Assembly: GCA_002502045.1 (NCBI GenBank)
Contig: DAPE01000016.1
Span: forward strand, 1-39,445
Direction of reading: 5' to 3'
Source of the DNA: Candidatus Parvarchaeota archaeon UBA573
Lineage (GTDB): Archaea > Nanobdellota > Nanobdellia > Parvarchaeales > Parvarchaeaceae
DNA: 39,445 nucleotides
Part shown: positions 26,300 through 33,989 of the stretch, one piece after another
How the letters are laid out: each line of letters begins with the position of its first letter
How positions within the stretch are numbered: position 1 is the first letter of the stretch
Translations under genes and position numbers: made by a program
The notes under the pieces: model-generated
The model's database searches: none
What the model was told of the DNA's origin: nothing
The model's input: the letters and a program-made list of their open reading frames with translations, nothing else

Positions 26300-26374
26300 G
26301 GGGCAGTGGTCTAGCTTGGTTATGACACCAGCCTAGGGCGCTGGTGGCCCTGGGTTCAAATCCCAGCTGCCCCA
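26300..26374 (+). tRNA. tRNA-Pro with anticodon AGG
   Basis: A 75-nt cloverleaf 35 bp after tRNA-Arg. The acceptor stem GGGGCAG/CTGCCCC is fully paired with discriminator A. The anticodon stem CCAGC/GCTGG encloses the 7-nt loop CTAGGGC, with T33 and G37, so the anticodon reads AGG (Pro). T arm CTGGGTTCAAATCCCAG. The sequence resembles archaeal tRNA-Pro (loop CTTGGGA, anticodon TGG) except at position 34. An A34 anticodon is rarely seen in archaea, so the call is notable; see the findings. Confidence 0.88.
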
Positions 26375-26556
26375 TTTGTTTTTTTATAACGCTATATCAA
26401 ATAGGTAGAATTAAATGCCTAAAAGATTTAGCATCCTAACGTTTATTTTAAAATAAATTCTACAAGTTTATACACATTTTATCAAAGATTTTAATATTAT
26501 AATTAACATTTGTATTACATTCCAATTTATTTAAAATAGAAAAACTTATCAGTTAT

Positions 26557-27081
26557 ATGAAGATAGCTATAGGGTCAAAAAACCCTGTTAAAATACGAGC
26601 TGTGAAGAATGCTTTTAATAAATTTTTTAATGAATTTGAGTTAGTAAGCTTATCGGCCCCATCCAATGTTTCTAATATGCCAATGTCACTAAAAGAGATG
26701 ATTGAAGGCGCAAGAAACCGTGCAATTTATTCAATTAAAAAGGAAGACGCTGATTTTGGCGTTGGATTAGAGGGTGGTTGCGAAGAAATTGACGGAAAAA
26801 TTTTCTTAGAAGGTATAGTTATTGTAGTAGACAAAAACGGAAAAGAGGGAATTGGGAGATCCGCAGCTGTAAATTTGCCAGAACTATTTATAAAAGAAAT
26901 TAAAAAAGGAAAAGAACTTGGTGAGGTAATTGACGAGATTACAAATCAAAAAAATTCAAAACAAAAAGGTGGAGCGGTTTCATTTTTGACCTCTGATAAA
27001 TTAAAAAGAGAGGATGAATTTACTGATGCAGTAATCTTTGCAATTGTGCCGTTTATAAAAAGAGAAATTTACGATTTGTAA
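26557..27081 (+). CDS. Inosine/xanthosine triphosphatase (DUF84/YjjX family)
   Basis: A house-cleaning NTP pyrophosphatase/phosphatase that clears damaged purine nucleotides. Visible: the N-terminal IAIGSKNPVKIRAVKNAF, typical of the family; PMSLKEMIEGARNRA; the acidic site DADFGVGLEGGCEE; and GGAVSFLTSDKLKREDEFTDAVIFAI at the C-terminus. At 174 aa it has the usual length. An AT-rich gap of 182 bp without a gene separates it from the tRNA pair. It converges with the SDR gene on the other strand, with 21 bp between the stops. Confidence 0.9.
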   Translation: MKIAIGSKNPVKIRAVKNAFNKFFNEFELVSLSAPSNVSNMPMSLKEMIEGARNRAIYSIKKEDADFGVGLEGGCEEIDGKIFLEGIVIVVDKNGKEGIGRSAAVNLPELFIKEIKKGKELGEVIDEITNQKNSKQKGGAVSFLTSDKLKREDEFTDAVIFAIVPFIKREIYDL

Positions 27082-27102
27082 TGCCAGCTTATTACTTTGC
27101 CG

Positions 27103-27999
27103 TCAGTTTTTAAGGTATTTTGACAAAGTTGCTTTTAAGTCGGTATTTTTAAATAAAAACCCTGCTTCTAATGCTTTTTTAGGTACCACTTTTTGGCTTG
27201 AAAAAATTAAAAGTCGGCCCATTTCACCTAAAAATAAATCTACTAGAAAAGTGGGTATTCTTATGAGCTTTTTTTTATTCCCTATTTCTGCAAGGATAGA
27301 AAAAAGATCACTCATTTGTATAGGATTTGGAGAAACCGCATTAAAAGGCCCTTTTAGGTTTTTATAAATAATAAAACTCATCAAGTCTGAAAGGTCTTGT
27401 AAGTCTATCCATGAAAGCCACTGGCCTTTTTGATAAGCTGAAAAACCATACTTTACAAGCTTATCTAATCTTTCAAGTATTCCACCTTTCCCAATAACTA
27501 TCCCTGTCCTTATTATAGCAACATTTATTCCAAATTTTGCAGCCTTCATTGCTTCATTTTCCCACATTATGCATGTTTTACTTAAAAAATCCGTACTTAT
27601 CCCAGAGCTTTCATTGAGCTCTTCATCTGTATCTTTCTTGTAGTAGCCTATTGCTGAGCTGTTCACAAGAATTTTTGGTCTTTTCTCTGCTTTTCCTATT
27701 GAGTCAACTATATACCTGGTTGACATGGCCCTACTTTTAAGTATTAAATCCTTTTCTTTCTTTGACCACCTGTTATTTGCAATTGATTCTCCGGTTAAAT
27801 TTATTACTGCATCGTAACCTGATATTGCATTTGATAAGAAATTTATATCCTGCTCGTAGGGGTTCCATTTTAAGTACTTTACGTTTTCATTTTGTTTTGA
27901 TTCCCCTCTCGTAAGTACCAGAACCTCATTTTCATTGGATAAGTCACTAACAAGCTGCCTTCCTACAAAACCAGTACCACCTGCAATAACTATTTTCAT
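27103..27999 (-). CDS. TIGR01777-family NAD(P)-binding epimerase-like protein (YfcH/SDR39U1)
   Basis: An extended-SDR fold protein with unknown substrate. Visible: GGTGFVGRQLVSDL (7-20) glycine-rich NAD(P) loop; INLTGESIANNRWSKKEKDLI, the signature of this subfamily; SRAMSTRYIVDSI; NSSAIGYY with the catalytic-type Tyr; RTGIVIGKGGILERL; WLSWIDLQDLSDLM; FNAVSPNPI; and a C-terminal LGEMGRLLIFSSQKVVPKKALEAGF. At 298 aa it is complete. An AT-rich intergenic region holds divergent promoters with the aldehyde dehydrogenase gene. The family occurs in bacteria, archaea and eukaryotes, and its physiological role is not established. Confidence 0.9.
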   Translation of the reverse strand: MKIVIAGGTGFVGRQLVSDLSNENEVLVLTRGESKQNENVKYLKWNPYEQDINFLSNAISGYDAVINLTGESIANNRWSKKEKDLILKSRAMSTRYIVDSIGKAEKRPKILVNSSAIGYYKKDTDEELNESSGISTDFLSKTCIMWENEAMKAAKFGINVAIIRTGIVIGKGGILERLDKLVKYGFSAYQKGQWLSWIDLQDLSDLMSFIIYKNLKGPFNAVSPNPIQMSDLFSILAEIGNKKKLIRIPTFLVDLFLGEMGRLLIFSSQKVVPKKALEAGFLFKNTDLKATLSKYLKN

Positions 28000-28111
28000 A
28001 TAATCTTTTGCATATATAATAAAATTCTTTCTTTTTATTAATGTTTAACAATACAAACAAAAAAGCGTTTATACTAATAATTATTACCATTGCTATAGGA
28101 GGGTGATAAAA

Positions 28112-29635
28112 ATGGAAAAACTAAAATTAAGTGAATACTTTTCTGGGATATATGAAGATGGAGAATATCCAAGATTTAAGGTCTTAATCGATGGAAAATG
28201 GGTTAAAACTAAGGATAAATTTGATTTGATAACTAGTTTAGATGAAACTAAAATAGCTGAAGTAGGGCTTGTAAGTAAGGAAGACCTAGAACTTGCATTG
28301 AAGTCAGCAGATAAAAATAAACATAAGATAAGAGACTTGGCAGCTATAGACCGTTTAGAATTGATAAATAAAGTAAGAAAAGAAATAGAAGAGCATAGAG
28401 AAGAAATAGTAGAAACATTAATGAAGGAATCTGGGAAAGTTTATAGCTCTGCAAATGGAGAAATAAACGCGACAATTGAAAGGCTGAGATTAAGCATGGA
28501 AGATTCAAGAAAAATAATGGGGGAGTATATACCTGGTGACTGGTCGAGTGATACTACTAGAAAAATAGCTTTGGTTATACGTGAACCTTTGGGGGTGGTC
28601 TTAGGAATTTCTCCGTTCAATTATCCTGTTTACACTTCTGTAGCAAAGATACTGCCAGCATTACTCTCTGGAAACGCAGTAATAGTAAAACCACCCAGTT
28701 CTGATCCAATAGCACTGCTTATGTGCGCAGAGATATTCAGAAAATGCGGTGTTCCTTCTGGAACTCTACAAGTCATAACTGGAAGTGGAGAAATTACAGG
28801 AGACGATTTAACCGAAAGCGATAAAATAAACATGATAAGCTTTACAGGAAGTACAAATGTGGGAAAACACATTTCAAACGTCGCTGGTCTTAAAAAGATT
28901 CATTTGGAATTGGGGGGAAAAGGAACAGCAATAATACTTGAAGATGCTGACTTGGATTTAGCCGCAAAGGAATGCGTCAAAGGCTCCCTGGAGCTAGCAG
29001 GTCAAAGGTGTGACGCAATAAGCCGTATACTTGTTATTGATTCTATAGCTGATAAATTCTATGAAAAACTTAAAGAACATATGAAAGATTACAGATTTGG
29101 TAATCCTCTAAAGAGTAAAGATATCAATATGGGGCCTGTTATAAACAAAAAAGCCGCTGAAAGAATAGATTTAATGGTAAAAGATGCAATAAACAAAGGA
29201 GCTAAACTTATTACAGGTGGAAAATTCAAGGATTCGTATTATGAACCTACATTGCTTGAAGATGTTCCATTTACGGCTGAAATCGCAAACGAAGAAACTT
29301 TCGGACCAGTAATAACTGCAATAAGAGTAAAGGACGAAAATCAAGCAATAGAAATCGCAAATAATTCAAAATATGGTTTAGATTCAGCAGTTTTTACAAA
29401 TGATTTCTATAAAAGTTGGGCAATAATGAAAGCATTACAAGTTGGAAACGTAACATTAAATGGCGCACCATCGCACGGAACAGCATATTTCCCATTTGGA
29501 GGAGTAAAGGACTCCGGTGCAGGAAAAGAGGGTGTAGGGTATAGTATAGAAGAGATGACAAACATAAAAACGATAATCTTTAATTTAGGAGCAAAGAATC
29601 TTGGAAAGCCATACAGCGGAGAATTTAAGGATTAG
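28112..29635 (+). CDS. gapN: Aldehyde dehydrogenase, GapN type (non-phosphorylating glyceraldehyde-3-phosphate dehydrogenase)
   Basis: Likely oxidises glyceraldehyde-3-phosphate to 3-phosphoglycerate with NAD(P)+, without making ATP. I use the ATG at 28112 (507 aa); an upstream in-frame GTG at 28103 is part of the ribosome-binding stretch GGAGGGTGAT (28098-28107). Numbered from the ATG: catalytic Asn170 in SPFNYP, general base Glu266 in LELGGKG, and nucleophile Cys300 in GQRCDAISR, a motif typical of GapN rather than of generic ALDH. Also INMISFTGSTNVGKHI and NEETFGPVITAI. Archaeal GapN enzymes are common where phosphorylating GAPDH runs only in gluconeogenesis. Its product would be used by ApgM (3617-4867). 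Other phosphosugar aldehydes are possible substrates. Confidence 0.85.
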   Translation: MEKLKLSEYFSGIYEDGEYPRFKVLIDGKWVKTKDKFDLITSLDETKIAEVGLVSKEDLELALKSADKNKHKIRDLAAIDRLELINKVRKEIEEHREEIVETLMKESGKVYSSANGEINATIERLRLSMEDSRKIMGEYIPGDWSSDTTRKIALVIREPLGVVLGISPFNYPVYTSVAKILPALLSGNAVIVKPPSSDPIALLMCAEIFRKCGVPSGTLQVITGSGEITGDDLTESDKINMISFTGSTNVGKHISNVAGLKKIHLELGGKGTAIILEDADLDLAAKECVKGSLELAGQRCDAISRILVIDSIADKFYEKLKEHMKDYRFGNPLKSKDINMGPVINKKAAERIDLMVKDAINKGAKLITGGKFKDSYYEPTLLEDVPFTAEIANEETFGPVITAIRVKDENQAIEIANNSKYGLDSAVFTNDFYKSWAIMKALQVGNVTLNGAPSHGTAYFPFGGVKDSGAGKEGVGYSIEEMTNIKTIIFNLGAKNLGKPYSGEFKD

Positions 29636-29682
29636 ATAGTACTACCACAAAATTTATAAATAGCTAATAGAATAATACTAAA

Positions 29683-30051
29683 ATGGAAAAGGAAGGTATT
29701 AAGAGCTTAGCAGACCTAATATACGATCCAGAGGACGATTTATTTTTAAGCAAGCAAGCCGCCGTCGGAATAGCTGAAAAATTCTATAAAGAACTGAAAG
29801 ATAATGCAGAAAAATTTGTTTCTTTTTATAAAGCAAATGAAGACAAAGCAGACGAGCTATTTGGAAAATATTTTGGATTAATTTCGCCATCAAGGATGTT
29901 TGGGTCTATAATGAACGAAAAGGCAATGCAACGCTTAATATACGAAAATTTATTGAAAATGGAGAAAGATTTAAGAAAAAATTCGTATAACCTTGAAAAG
30001 GTGTACAAAGAGATAGATAAAAAATCGAAAGGATATTATACCGATTTTTAA
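29683..30051 (+). CDS. Hypothetical helical protein
   Basis: Family not recognised. 122 aa, charged and probably all helical, soluble, with no Cys. Features: EKEGIKSLADLIYDPEDDLFLSKQ at the N-terminus, a repeated Phe/Tyr-rich helix (EKFYKELKDNAEKFVSFYKANEDKADELFGKYFG), then YENLLKMEKDLRKNSYNLEKVYKEIDKK. It lies 47 bp after gapN on the same strand with a TATA-like TTTATAAATAGC between them, so it may have its own promoter. Sequence character and codon use match the neighbours. No function assigned. Confidence 0.6.
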   Translation: MEKEGIKSLADLIYDPEDDLFLSKQAAVGIAEKFYKELKDNAEKFVSFYKANEDKADELFGKYFGLISPSRMFGSIMNEKAMQRLIYENLLKMEKDLRKNSYNLEKVYKEIDKKSKGYYTDF

Positions 30052-30217
30052 TCGTTAAGATACAGATTATTATTTAATGGCATGGGCTTCAGATTCTGAC
30101 CTAGGGTTAAATATTTTTGTTAAAATTTCTAACAAATAAAATTTTAAACTTAACAGACAGCTGAGGATCCTTTCATGTTAGATGAAGAATGAAAAGCGGC
30201 AAAGTATTATTGGAAAA

Positions 30218-30242
30218 GCCAGTATTGCAATTAAAAACTGGC
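30218..30242. repeat. 6-bp inverted repeat in a gene-free gap
   Basis: GCCAGT (30218-30223) and ACTGGC (30237-30242) pair around a 13-nt loop. The surrounding gap (30052-30293) holds no gene I can support and could include decayed sequence from the neighbouring AbiE-like locus. The hairpin might terminate the AbiEi-like transcript, but no T-run follows. Confidence 0.3.
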
Positions 30243-30293
30243 CTCAATAGAAAGCTGAAAGTGCTATTCCTGTTTTACATTGCCTGAATGTTA

Positions 30294-30881
30294 TTAATTG
30301 TACTTTGATAGTACCTTCTCTGCTTTTTTCTTCAGCCAAGTTGGAGAAAGAAGCAGGTATCCCTTTAATTTTTTATAGCCTAACCTTTTTATTAATCGAT
30401 ATAATGTGTCTTTCCTAAGATTTATATCAAAATATACTAGATCTAAAAAAGTCTTCTCCAAATCGGAAATTGGATAATAAAAAGACTCACCTTTTACCAT
30501 TGTATAACCAAAAAACATTTTTTTAGGTAATCTGAAAACGGAGATGTTTATGCCCATAGATTTCCTTGTACCAATTCTAACGCATTTGGTCGTGATTATT
30601 ACAGGATTTGCACGTTCTTCCCAGACATTATAATAAGATAATGCATATGCTAATCCATAATAAAACGGAGAAAATGCAAAGCCTATTACCTCGCTATTTT
30701 TGTGTATAGTATAAACTCCTTTAGCCAGTCTAAATATTTTATTACCTGCCAGCATGTTCTGTATAAATCTTTTTGGATATTTTTTACTTGATCCAACGTA
30801 TGTCAAAAACAGTTCTACGTCTCTTGCACTAAATGCAGGTACCTTAGAAAAATGCCTAAAAAATTCATTAATGTATTTCAT
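30294..30881 (-). CDS. AbiEi-like antitoxin/transcriptional regulator family protein
   Basis: Resembles the AbiEi antitoxin family (winged-helix N-terminus plus AbiEi C-terminal domain) of type IV toxin-antitoxin and phage-defence systems. Seen: an N-terminal DNA-binding-like part FSARDVELFLTYVGSSKKYPKRFIQNMLAGNKIFRLAKGVYTI (about 17-59), then the AbiEi core GFAFSPFYYGLAYALSYYNVWEE, MFFGYTMVKGESFYYPISDLEKTFLDLVYF, the latter matching the family motif A..EKTLLDL. At 195 aa it looks intact. Its start overlaps the end of the AbiEii-like remnant by 14 bp. The toxin partner lacks its catalytic half here, so the gene may be an orphan or serve another regulatory role. Confidence 0.6.
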   Translation of the reverse strand: MKYINEFFRHFSKVPAFSARDVELFLTYVGSSKKYPKRFIQNMLAGNKIFRLAKGVYTIHKNSEVIGFAFSPFYYGLAYALSYYNVWEERANPVIITTKCVRIGTRKSMGINISVFRLPKKMFFGYTMVKGESFYYPISDLEKTFLDLVYFDINLRKDTLYRLIKRLGYKKLKGYLLLSPTWLKKKAEKVLSKYN

Positions 30882-31125
30882 ACCGCCTTTTTATATAATC
30901 TATCATTAATTTGTAGTCAGGAATAGGTCCATCATAGATAAACTGAGACAGTGTCTTTTCGTCTGAAGGGTATTCCATGTTAGATACCAACTTGGAGATA
31001 TCATATTTCGTTTCATTCAGGTCAGATATATGGACAAGCACGAATATATCATACAGGTCTTTTATTGCCCTTCTTGATAAATAAGCCGCTACCTTCTCTT
31101 TTATCAAATTTTCAAGTAATCTTTA
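30868..31125 (-). pseudogene. C-terminal remnant of an AbiEii-like nucleotidyltransferase toxin
   Basis: The frame opens after a TAA at 31123-31125 and reads RLLENLIKEKVAAYLSRRAIKDLYDIFVLVHISDL, which resembles the conserved C-terminal part of AbiEii toxins (ENL...EK..A...R...RDLYDI..L). Only 79 codons follow a TTG at 31107. The nucleotidyltransferase part with the GSxxxDxD active site is absent, and no other frame in the 280 bp upstream supplies it. So this is a 5'-truncated pseudogene, or a small protein kept as a regulatory fragment. The order (toxin part before the antitoxin-like gene) is the reverse of classical abiEi-abiEii. Confidence 0.6.
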
Positions 31126-31410
31126 TTCTTTAAAAGCGATTCCAGTGGCAAATCTATATAATTAATATGTTTACTTTATATATAAACCTAAGTAACAAAA
31201 TATTGTTACCTAGGTTTAACAGATTTAAATGCCATTTTATTACTATATTTAATGATATTAACATTTAGAAGGGAAACTGCTAGTAGAATGTATAAAAGAT
31301 TAAAACAAGCATTCTTTTACAGTTTTAAATACATTAAGTTTATATATTTTAATTTAATGATTAAATTATGGATTACAAAGATATAAATATTTTAATTTAA
31401 TGATTAAATT
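31126..31410. other. Non-coding patch with palindrome and tandem duplication
   Basis: No convincing gene. It contains a 36-bp palindrome (31183-31218) and the start of a 43-bp tandem duplication (31344-31431). A 44-codon plus-strand ORF (31252-31386) is basic and reads into the duplication; I do not call it. Confidence 0.4.
31183..31218. repeat. 36-bp near-perfect palindrome
   Basis: Arms TAAACCTAAGTAACAA (31183-31198) and TTGTTACCTAGGTTTA (31203-31218) are complementary at 15 of 16 positions, around the 4-bp centre AATA. This is the longest dyad I found in the window. It could be an operator, a hairpin terminator, or an end of a mobile element. Confidence 0.75.
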
Positions 31411-31431
31411 ATGGATTACAAAGATATAAAT
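31344..31431 (+). repeat. Tandem duplication of a 43-bp unit covering promoter and gene start
   Basis: The segment 31344-31388 repeats exactly at 31387-31431 (offset 43 bp). The unit contains ATTTTAATTTAATGATTAAATT followed by ATGGATTACAAAGATATAAAT (quoted in parts), so the start codon and first codons of the next gene are copied. The first copy stops after ten codons (MDYKDINILI); the second leads into the full gene. Confidence 0.95.
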
Positions 31432-31623
31432 AAACAGGCTTGGGAAAAGATAATAGAAGAAGTAATTGTAGGTATTGTTTTATTTATAGGCTTGGTTTCA
31501 TTGCTTTACAGCTGGATAGATAGCCTATTTGGTGTAATAGTCGGTATACCAATTCTTACTTTTTTAGGTATTTTAGCATCTTTTATAGTTGTTTATGCTA
31601 TACGAGTGTTTGATAAAGGATGA
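31411..31623 (+). CDS. Small two-helix membrane protein at head of the superoperon
   Basis: The 70-aa product starts MDYKDINKQAWEKIIEEV and has two transmembrane helices (about 17-35 and 41-62), with the end RVFDKG. No family recognised. Its stop overlaps the pop5 start as ATGA, so the two are coupled. A decayed duplicate of its start lies 43 bp upstream. It may anchor or simply lead the superoperon; there is no evidence of function. Confidence 0.65.
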   Translation: MDYKDINKQAWEKIIEEVIVGIVLFIGLVSLLYSWIDSLFGVIVGIPILTFLGILASFIVVYAIRVFDKG

Positions 31624-31934
31624 GCATGCGTTATAAAAAAAGGTATTTCTTATTAAGGATAGAGGGCGTTTCAAGCCAGGAAGATGCTGAAAAACAGTTA
31701 TATTCAACTTTAAATAAACTAGAGCCATTTTTAGCGATAAGATCAAACTTTAGAGTAATTAAAGGACTAACTAAATTTGATGGAAACAACGCGTTAGTAG
31801 TAATAGCAGTAAATAACGAATATAAATACAAAGTCATATTTTCTCTTTCATTGATTAGTAAGTTTTATAAATCAAACTTGCTTACAATAATGAATAGTGG
31901 AAATATAAAAAAGATAAAATCTTTTAAATTTTAG
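31620..31934 (+). CDS. rnp2: RNase P protein component Rnp2/Pop5-like
   Basis: A probable protein subunit of RNase P, which trims tRNA 5' leaders. The 104-aa product has the features expected of Pop5: KKRYFLLRIEG near the N-terminus, AEKQLYSTLNKLEP, the central SNFRVIKGLTKFDGNNALVVIAVNNEYKYKVIFSLSLI (RNP-fold strands) and the end LLTIMNSGNIKKIKSF. Position supports it: Pop5/Rnp2 precedes the proteasome alpha gene in the archaeal exosome superoperon. An alternative start is the ATG at 31626. Its TAG stop overlaps the Shine-Dalgarno of psmA. The protein is divergent, so identification leans on context as well as pattern. The other RNase P genes are not in this window. Confidence 0.72.
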   Translation: MSMRYKKRYFLLRIEGVSSQEDAEKQLYSTLNKLEPFLAIRSNFRVIKGLTKFDGNNALVVIAVNNEYKYKVIFSLSLISKFYKSNLLTIMNSGNIKKIKSFKF

Positions 31935-31944
31935 GAGGAAAACA

Positions 31945-32655
31945 ATGGAACCACCAGGAGATTTAATGGGATATGATAGGGCAATAACACTCTTCAACCC
32001 AGATGGAAGAATATTACAAGTAGAATACGCAAAGCGAACCGTTTCACAGGGTTTTGCGGCAGTAGGCTTAACTGGAAAAGGCTGCATAGTCTTTGTAGCA
32101 GACAGAAAAGCGCACGAACTTGAAAAGCTAGTCATACCAGAAAGCATAGAGAAGATATTTCAAATAGACGTACACATGGCTGCAGCTATATCTGGAATGA
32201 TAGCAGATGGCAGGACACTAATAGACAAAGCACAGAACAACGCCCAAGAATATAAAATGACTTATAACCAACCAGCTGACATACTTTTAGTTGTAAAAGG
32301 TATAAGCACTGAAATGCAAGCTCTTACACAATATGGAGGGGCAAGACCATTTGGGGTTAGCATATTATTTGGGGGAATTAAAGATAATAAGACATACTTA
32401 TACATGCTCGATCCAAGCGGTACCTTTTTCCAATATAGAGCAATTGCAATAGGTGGAAATTCGGATATTATAAATAAAACCCTTGAAAAAGAGTACAAAG
32501 CAGACATGGATGTCGAAGAACTTATAGATCTTGGTATGCGGACAATAAAATCTGATGAAAGCAAAAATTCTCCAGAAAGATTTGAGATAGCTATCGTAGA
32601 CAAAGATGGCTTTAGAAAATTAAGCAGAGAAGAAATAACAAAATATATAAAATAA
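31945..32655 (+). CDS. psmA: 20S proteasome alpha subunit
   Basis: The outer-ring subunit of the 20S proteasome. Signs: N-terminal GYDRAITLFNPDGRILQVEYA (proteasome alpha signature, YD...FSPDGRLFQVEYA), KGCIVFVADRK, AAISGMIADGRTLIDKAQ, TQYGGARPFGVSILFGG and FQYRAIAIGGNSDII. It has no N-terminal catalytic Thr, as expected for alpha. 236 aa is close to the archaeal norm. A strong Shine-Dalgarno AGGAGG (31933-31938) precedes the ATG. The beta subunit gene is not in the window. It lies 3 bp upstream of the SBDS gene in the superoperon. Confidence 0.97.
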   Translation: MEPPGDLMGYDRAITLFNPDGRILQVEYAKRTVSQGFAAVGLTGKGCIVFVADRKAHELEKLVIPESIEKIFQIDVHMAAAISGMIADGRTLIDKAQNNAQEYKMTYNQPADILLVVKGISTEMQALTQYGGARPFGVSILFGGIKDNKTYLYMLDPSGTFFQYRAIAIGGNSDIINKTLEKEYKADMDVEELIDLGMRTIKSDESKNSPERFEIAIVDKDGFRKLSREEITKYIK

Positions 32656-32658
32656 TCC

Positions 32659-33333
32659 ATGGTAGATAGAGTAACTGCCAAGTTAGAAAAAAACGGCAAA
32701 AGATATGAAATAGAAGTAGACTGCGAGAAAGCCATGGATATCAAAGAAGGCCGCAGTGAAGACGTTGATTCTGCTTTGCTTGTCGAAAAGGTTTTTAAAG
32801 ATATTAAAAAAGGGGAAGTTGCTGGAAACCTACAAAAAGAACTTGGAACAGATGACATACGAAAACTGGCTCTAAAGATAATAAAAGAAGGAGAAGTGCA
32901 GTTAAGTACTGCATACAAGCAGAAAAAATCTGAAATGCTGAAAAAAAGAATAGTAGATAAGATTGCTGGCATGGCTATAGATTTAAATACAAACTTGCCT
33001 ATCCCTAAACAAAGAATAGAGATTGCAATGCAGCAAGTTCATCACAACTTTGATATTAATAAACCTGAAAAAGATCAATTCGAAGAAGTGTTGATAAAAC
33101 TAAAAAAGATCCTTCCAATAAAATTGGGGGAGTTTAATTACTCCATTGATGTGCCAATACAGTACGCAAACGACGCAATGTTATATTTAAAAAGGTTGAC
33201 GAACATAAAAGATAGTACAAGAAACGATAATTCACTCGTTGTGAATTTTTCAGTTAAAGCAGGAAATGAAAATGAGTTGTTAAGTAAGCTTAAAAGCATA
33301 ACACACGGCAACCTTAATATAAAGAAAATATGA
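32659..33333 (+). CDS. sdo1: SBDS/SDO1 ribosome maturation protein
   Basis: The archaeal homologue of Shwachman-Bodian-Diamond protein, acting in late 50S/60S maturation with elongation factor-like GTPases in eukaryotes. Three-domain shape: an N-terminal FYSH domain (about 1-85; YEIEVDCEKAMDIKEGR, ESxxEVDSALLVEKVFKDIKKGE), a central helical domain (KLALKIIKEGEVQLSTAYKQKKSEMLKKRIVDKIAG, with the motif KEGELQ present as KEGEVQ), and a C-terminal ferredoxin-like domain. 224 aa. Its TGA overlaps the rrp4 ATG. The superoperon place after psmA is conserved in archaea. Confidence 0.95.
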   Translation: MVDRVTAKLEKNGKRYEIEVDCEKAMDIKEGRSEDVDSALLVEKVFKDIKKGEVAGNLQKELGTDDIRKLALKIIKEGEVQLSTAYKQKKSEMLKKRIVDKIAGMAIDLNTNLPIPKQRIEIAMQQVHHNFDINKPEKDQFEEVLIKLKKILPIKLGEFNYSIDVPIQYANDAMLYLKRLTNIKDSTRNDNSLVVNFSVKAGNENELLSKLKSITHGNLNIKKI

Positions 33334-33989
33334 TAAACGTAAAAAATTTTGATATAGTAACGCCTGGAGAACTTCTTTCAGATGAAAGAAACGGAAGAAA
33401 CGGAACATATGAAGAAAATGAAAAAGTTTACTCAAAGTTTTTAGGGATGGTTCAGTTATCAGACAGAGGAATAAGTGTAAGTCCTCTTGCTGGCAATTAC
33501 TATCCAAAGGAAGGAGATGACATAGTTGGAGAAGTTACAGAGATATCCTCAAAATATTGGGTAGTAGACATAAGCGCTCCATTTTATACTAGGCTTGATA
33601 TTAGGGATGTAAATTTTAGAGTAGAAGAAAGTGAATTAAGTAGGTATATTAATATCGGAGATTTAGTTTACGCAAGGGTTTTCAGAGTTTATCCGAATAA
33701 CGCTGCCGATATATCAATGCGTGGTACAAGATATGGAAAACTTGAATCAAAGATGATTACAAGAATTGACCCTGTAAAATTACCAAGATTAATAGGAAAA
33801 GAGGGAGCAATGATAAATTTGATTAAAGAAGAAACAAAGTGTGACTTAGTTGTAGGACAAAATGGTATAGTTTGGGTGGATGGCGAAGACAAAAATAGAG
33901 CTATTGCACTATCTGCAATAAAATTCATAGATGAGCACTATGTGGATTCAGACCTTACAGAAAAGGTTAGGAGGTTACTTGAAGATGTA
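33330..33989 (+). CDS. rrp4: Exosome RNA-binding subunit Rrp4 (S1 and KH domains)
   Basis: A cap subunit of the archaeal exosome that guides RNA into the ring. Order: N-terminal domain (LVTPGELL-like DIVTPGELLSD at 10-20); a small beta part ending LGMVQLSDRGISVSPLAGNYYPKEGDDIVGEV; an S1 domain (about 70-140; YWVVDISAPFYTRLDIRD, INIGDLVYARVFRV); a KH domain with PRLIGKEGAMINLIKEET near 150-170. The frame runs to a TGA ending at 34004, so the CDS end on that reading is 34004; the last 20 bp overlap the rrp41 start. ATG overlaps the SBDS stop by 4 bp. Length (224 aa) is normal. Confidence 0.95.

Noticed and set aside
30052..30293. Possible C/D-box guide RNA (CTGA words near 30161, 30253 and 30285; GATGA near 30181)
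   Set aside because: No proper RTGATGA box paired with CTGA at the right spacing; AT-rich gap only.
31252..31386. 44-codon plus-strand ORF (MILTFRRETASRMYKRLKQA...)
   Set aside because: Ends within the tandem duplication, lacks a ribosome-binding site and recognisable motifs, and lies in decayed sequence; probably chance.
33931..33984. Upstream start for Rrp41
   Set aside because: The ATG at 33985 has GGAGG 12 bp upstream and gives the family N-terminus.
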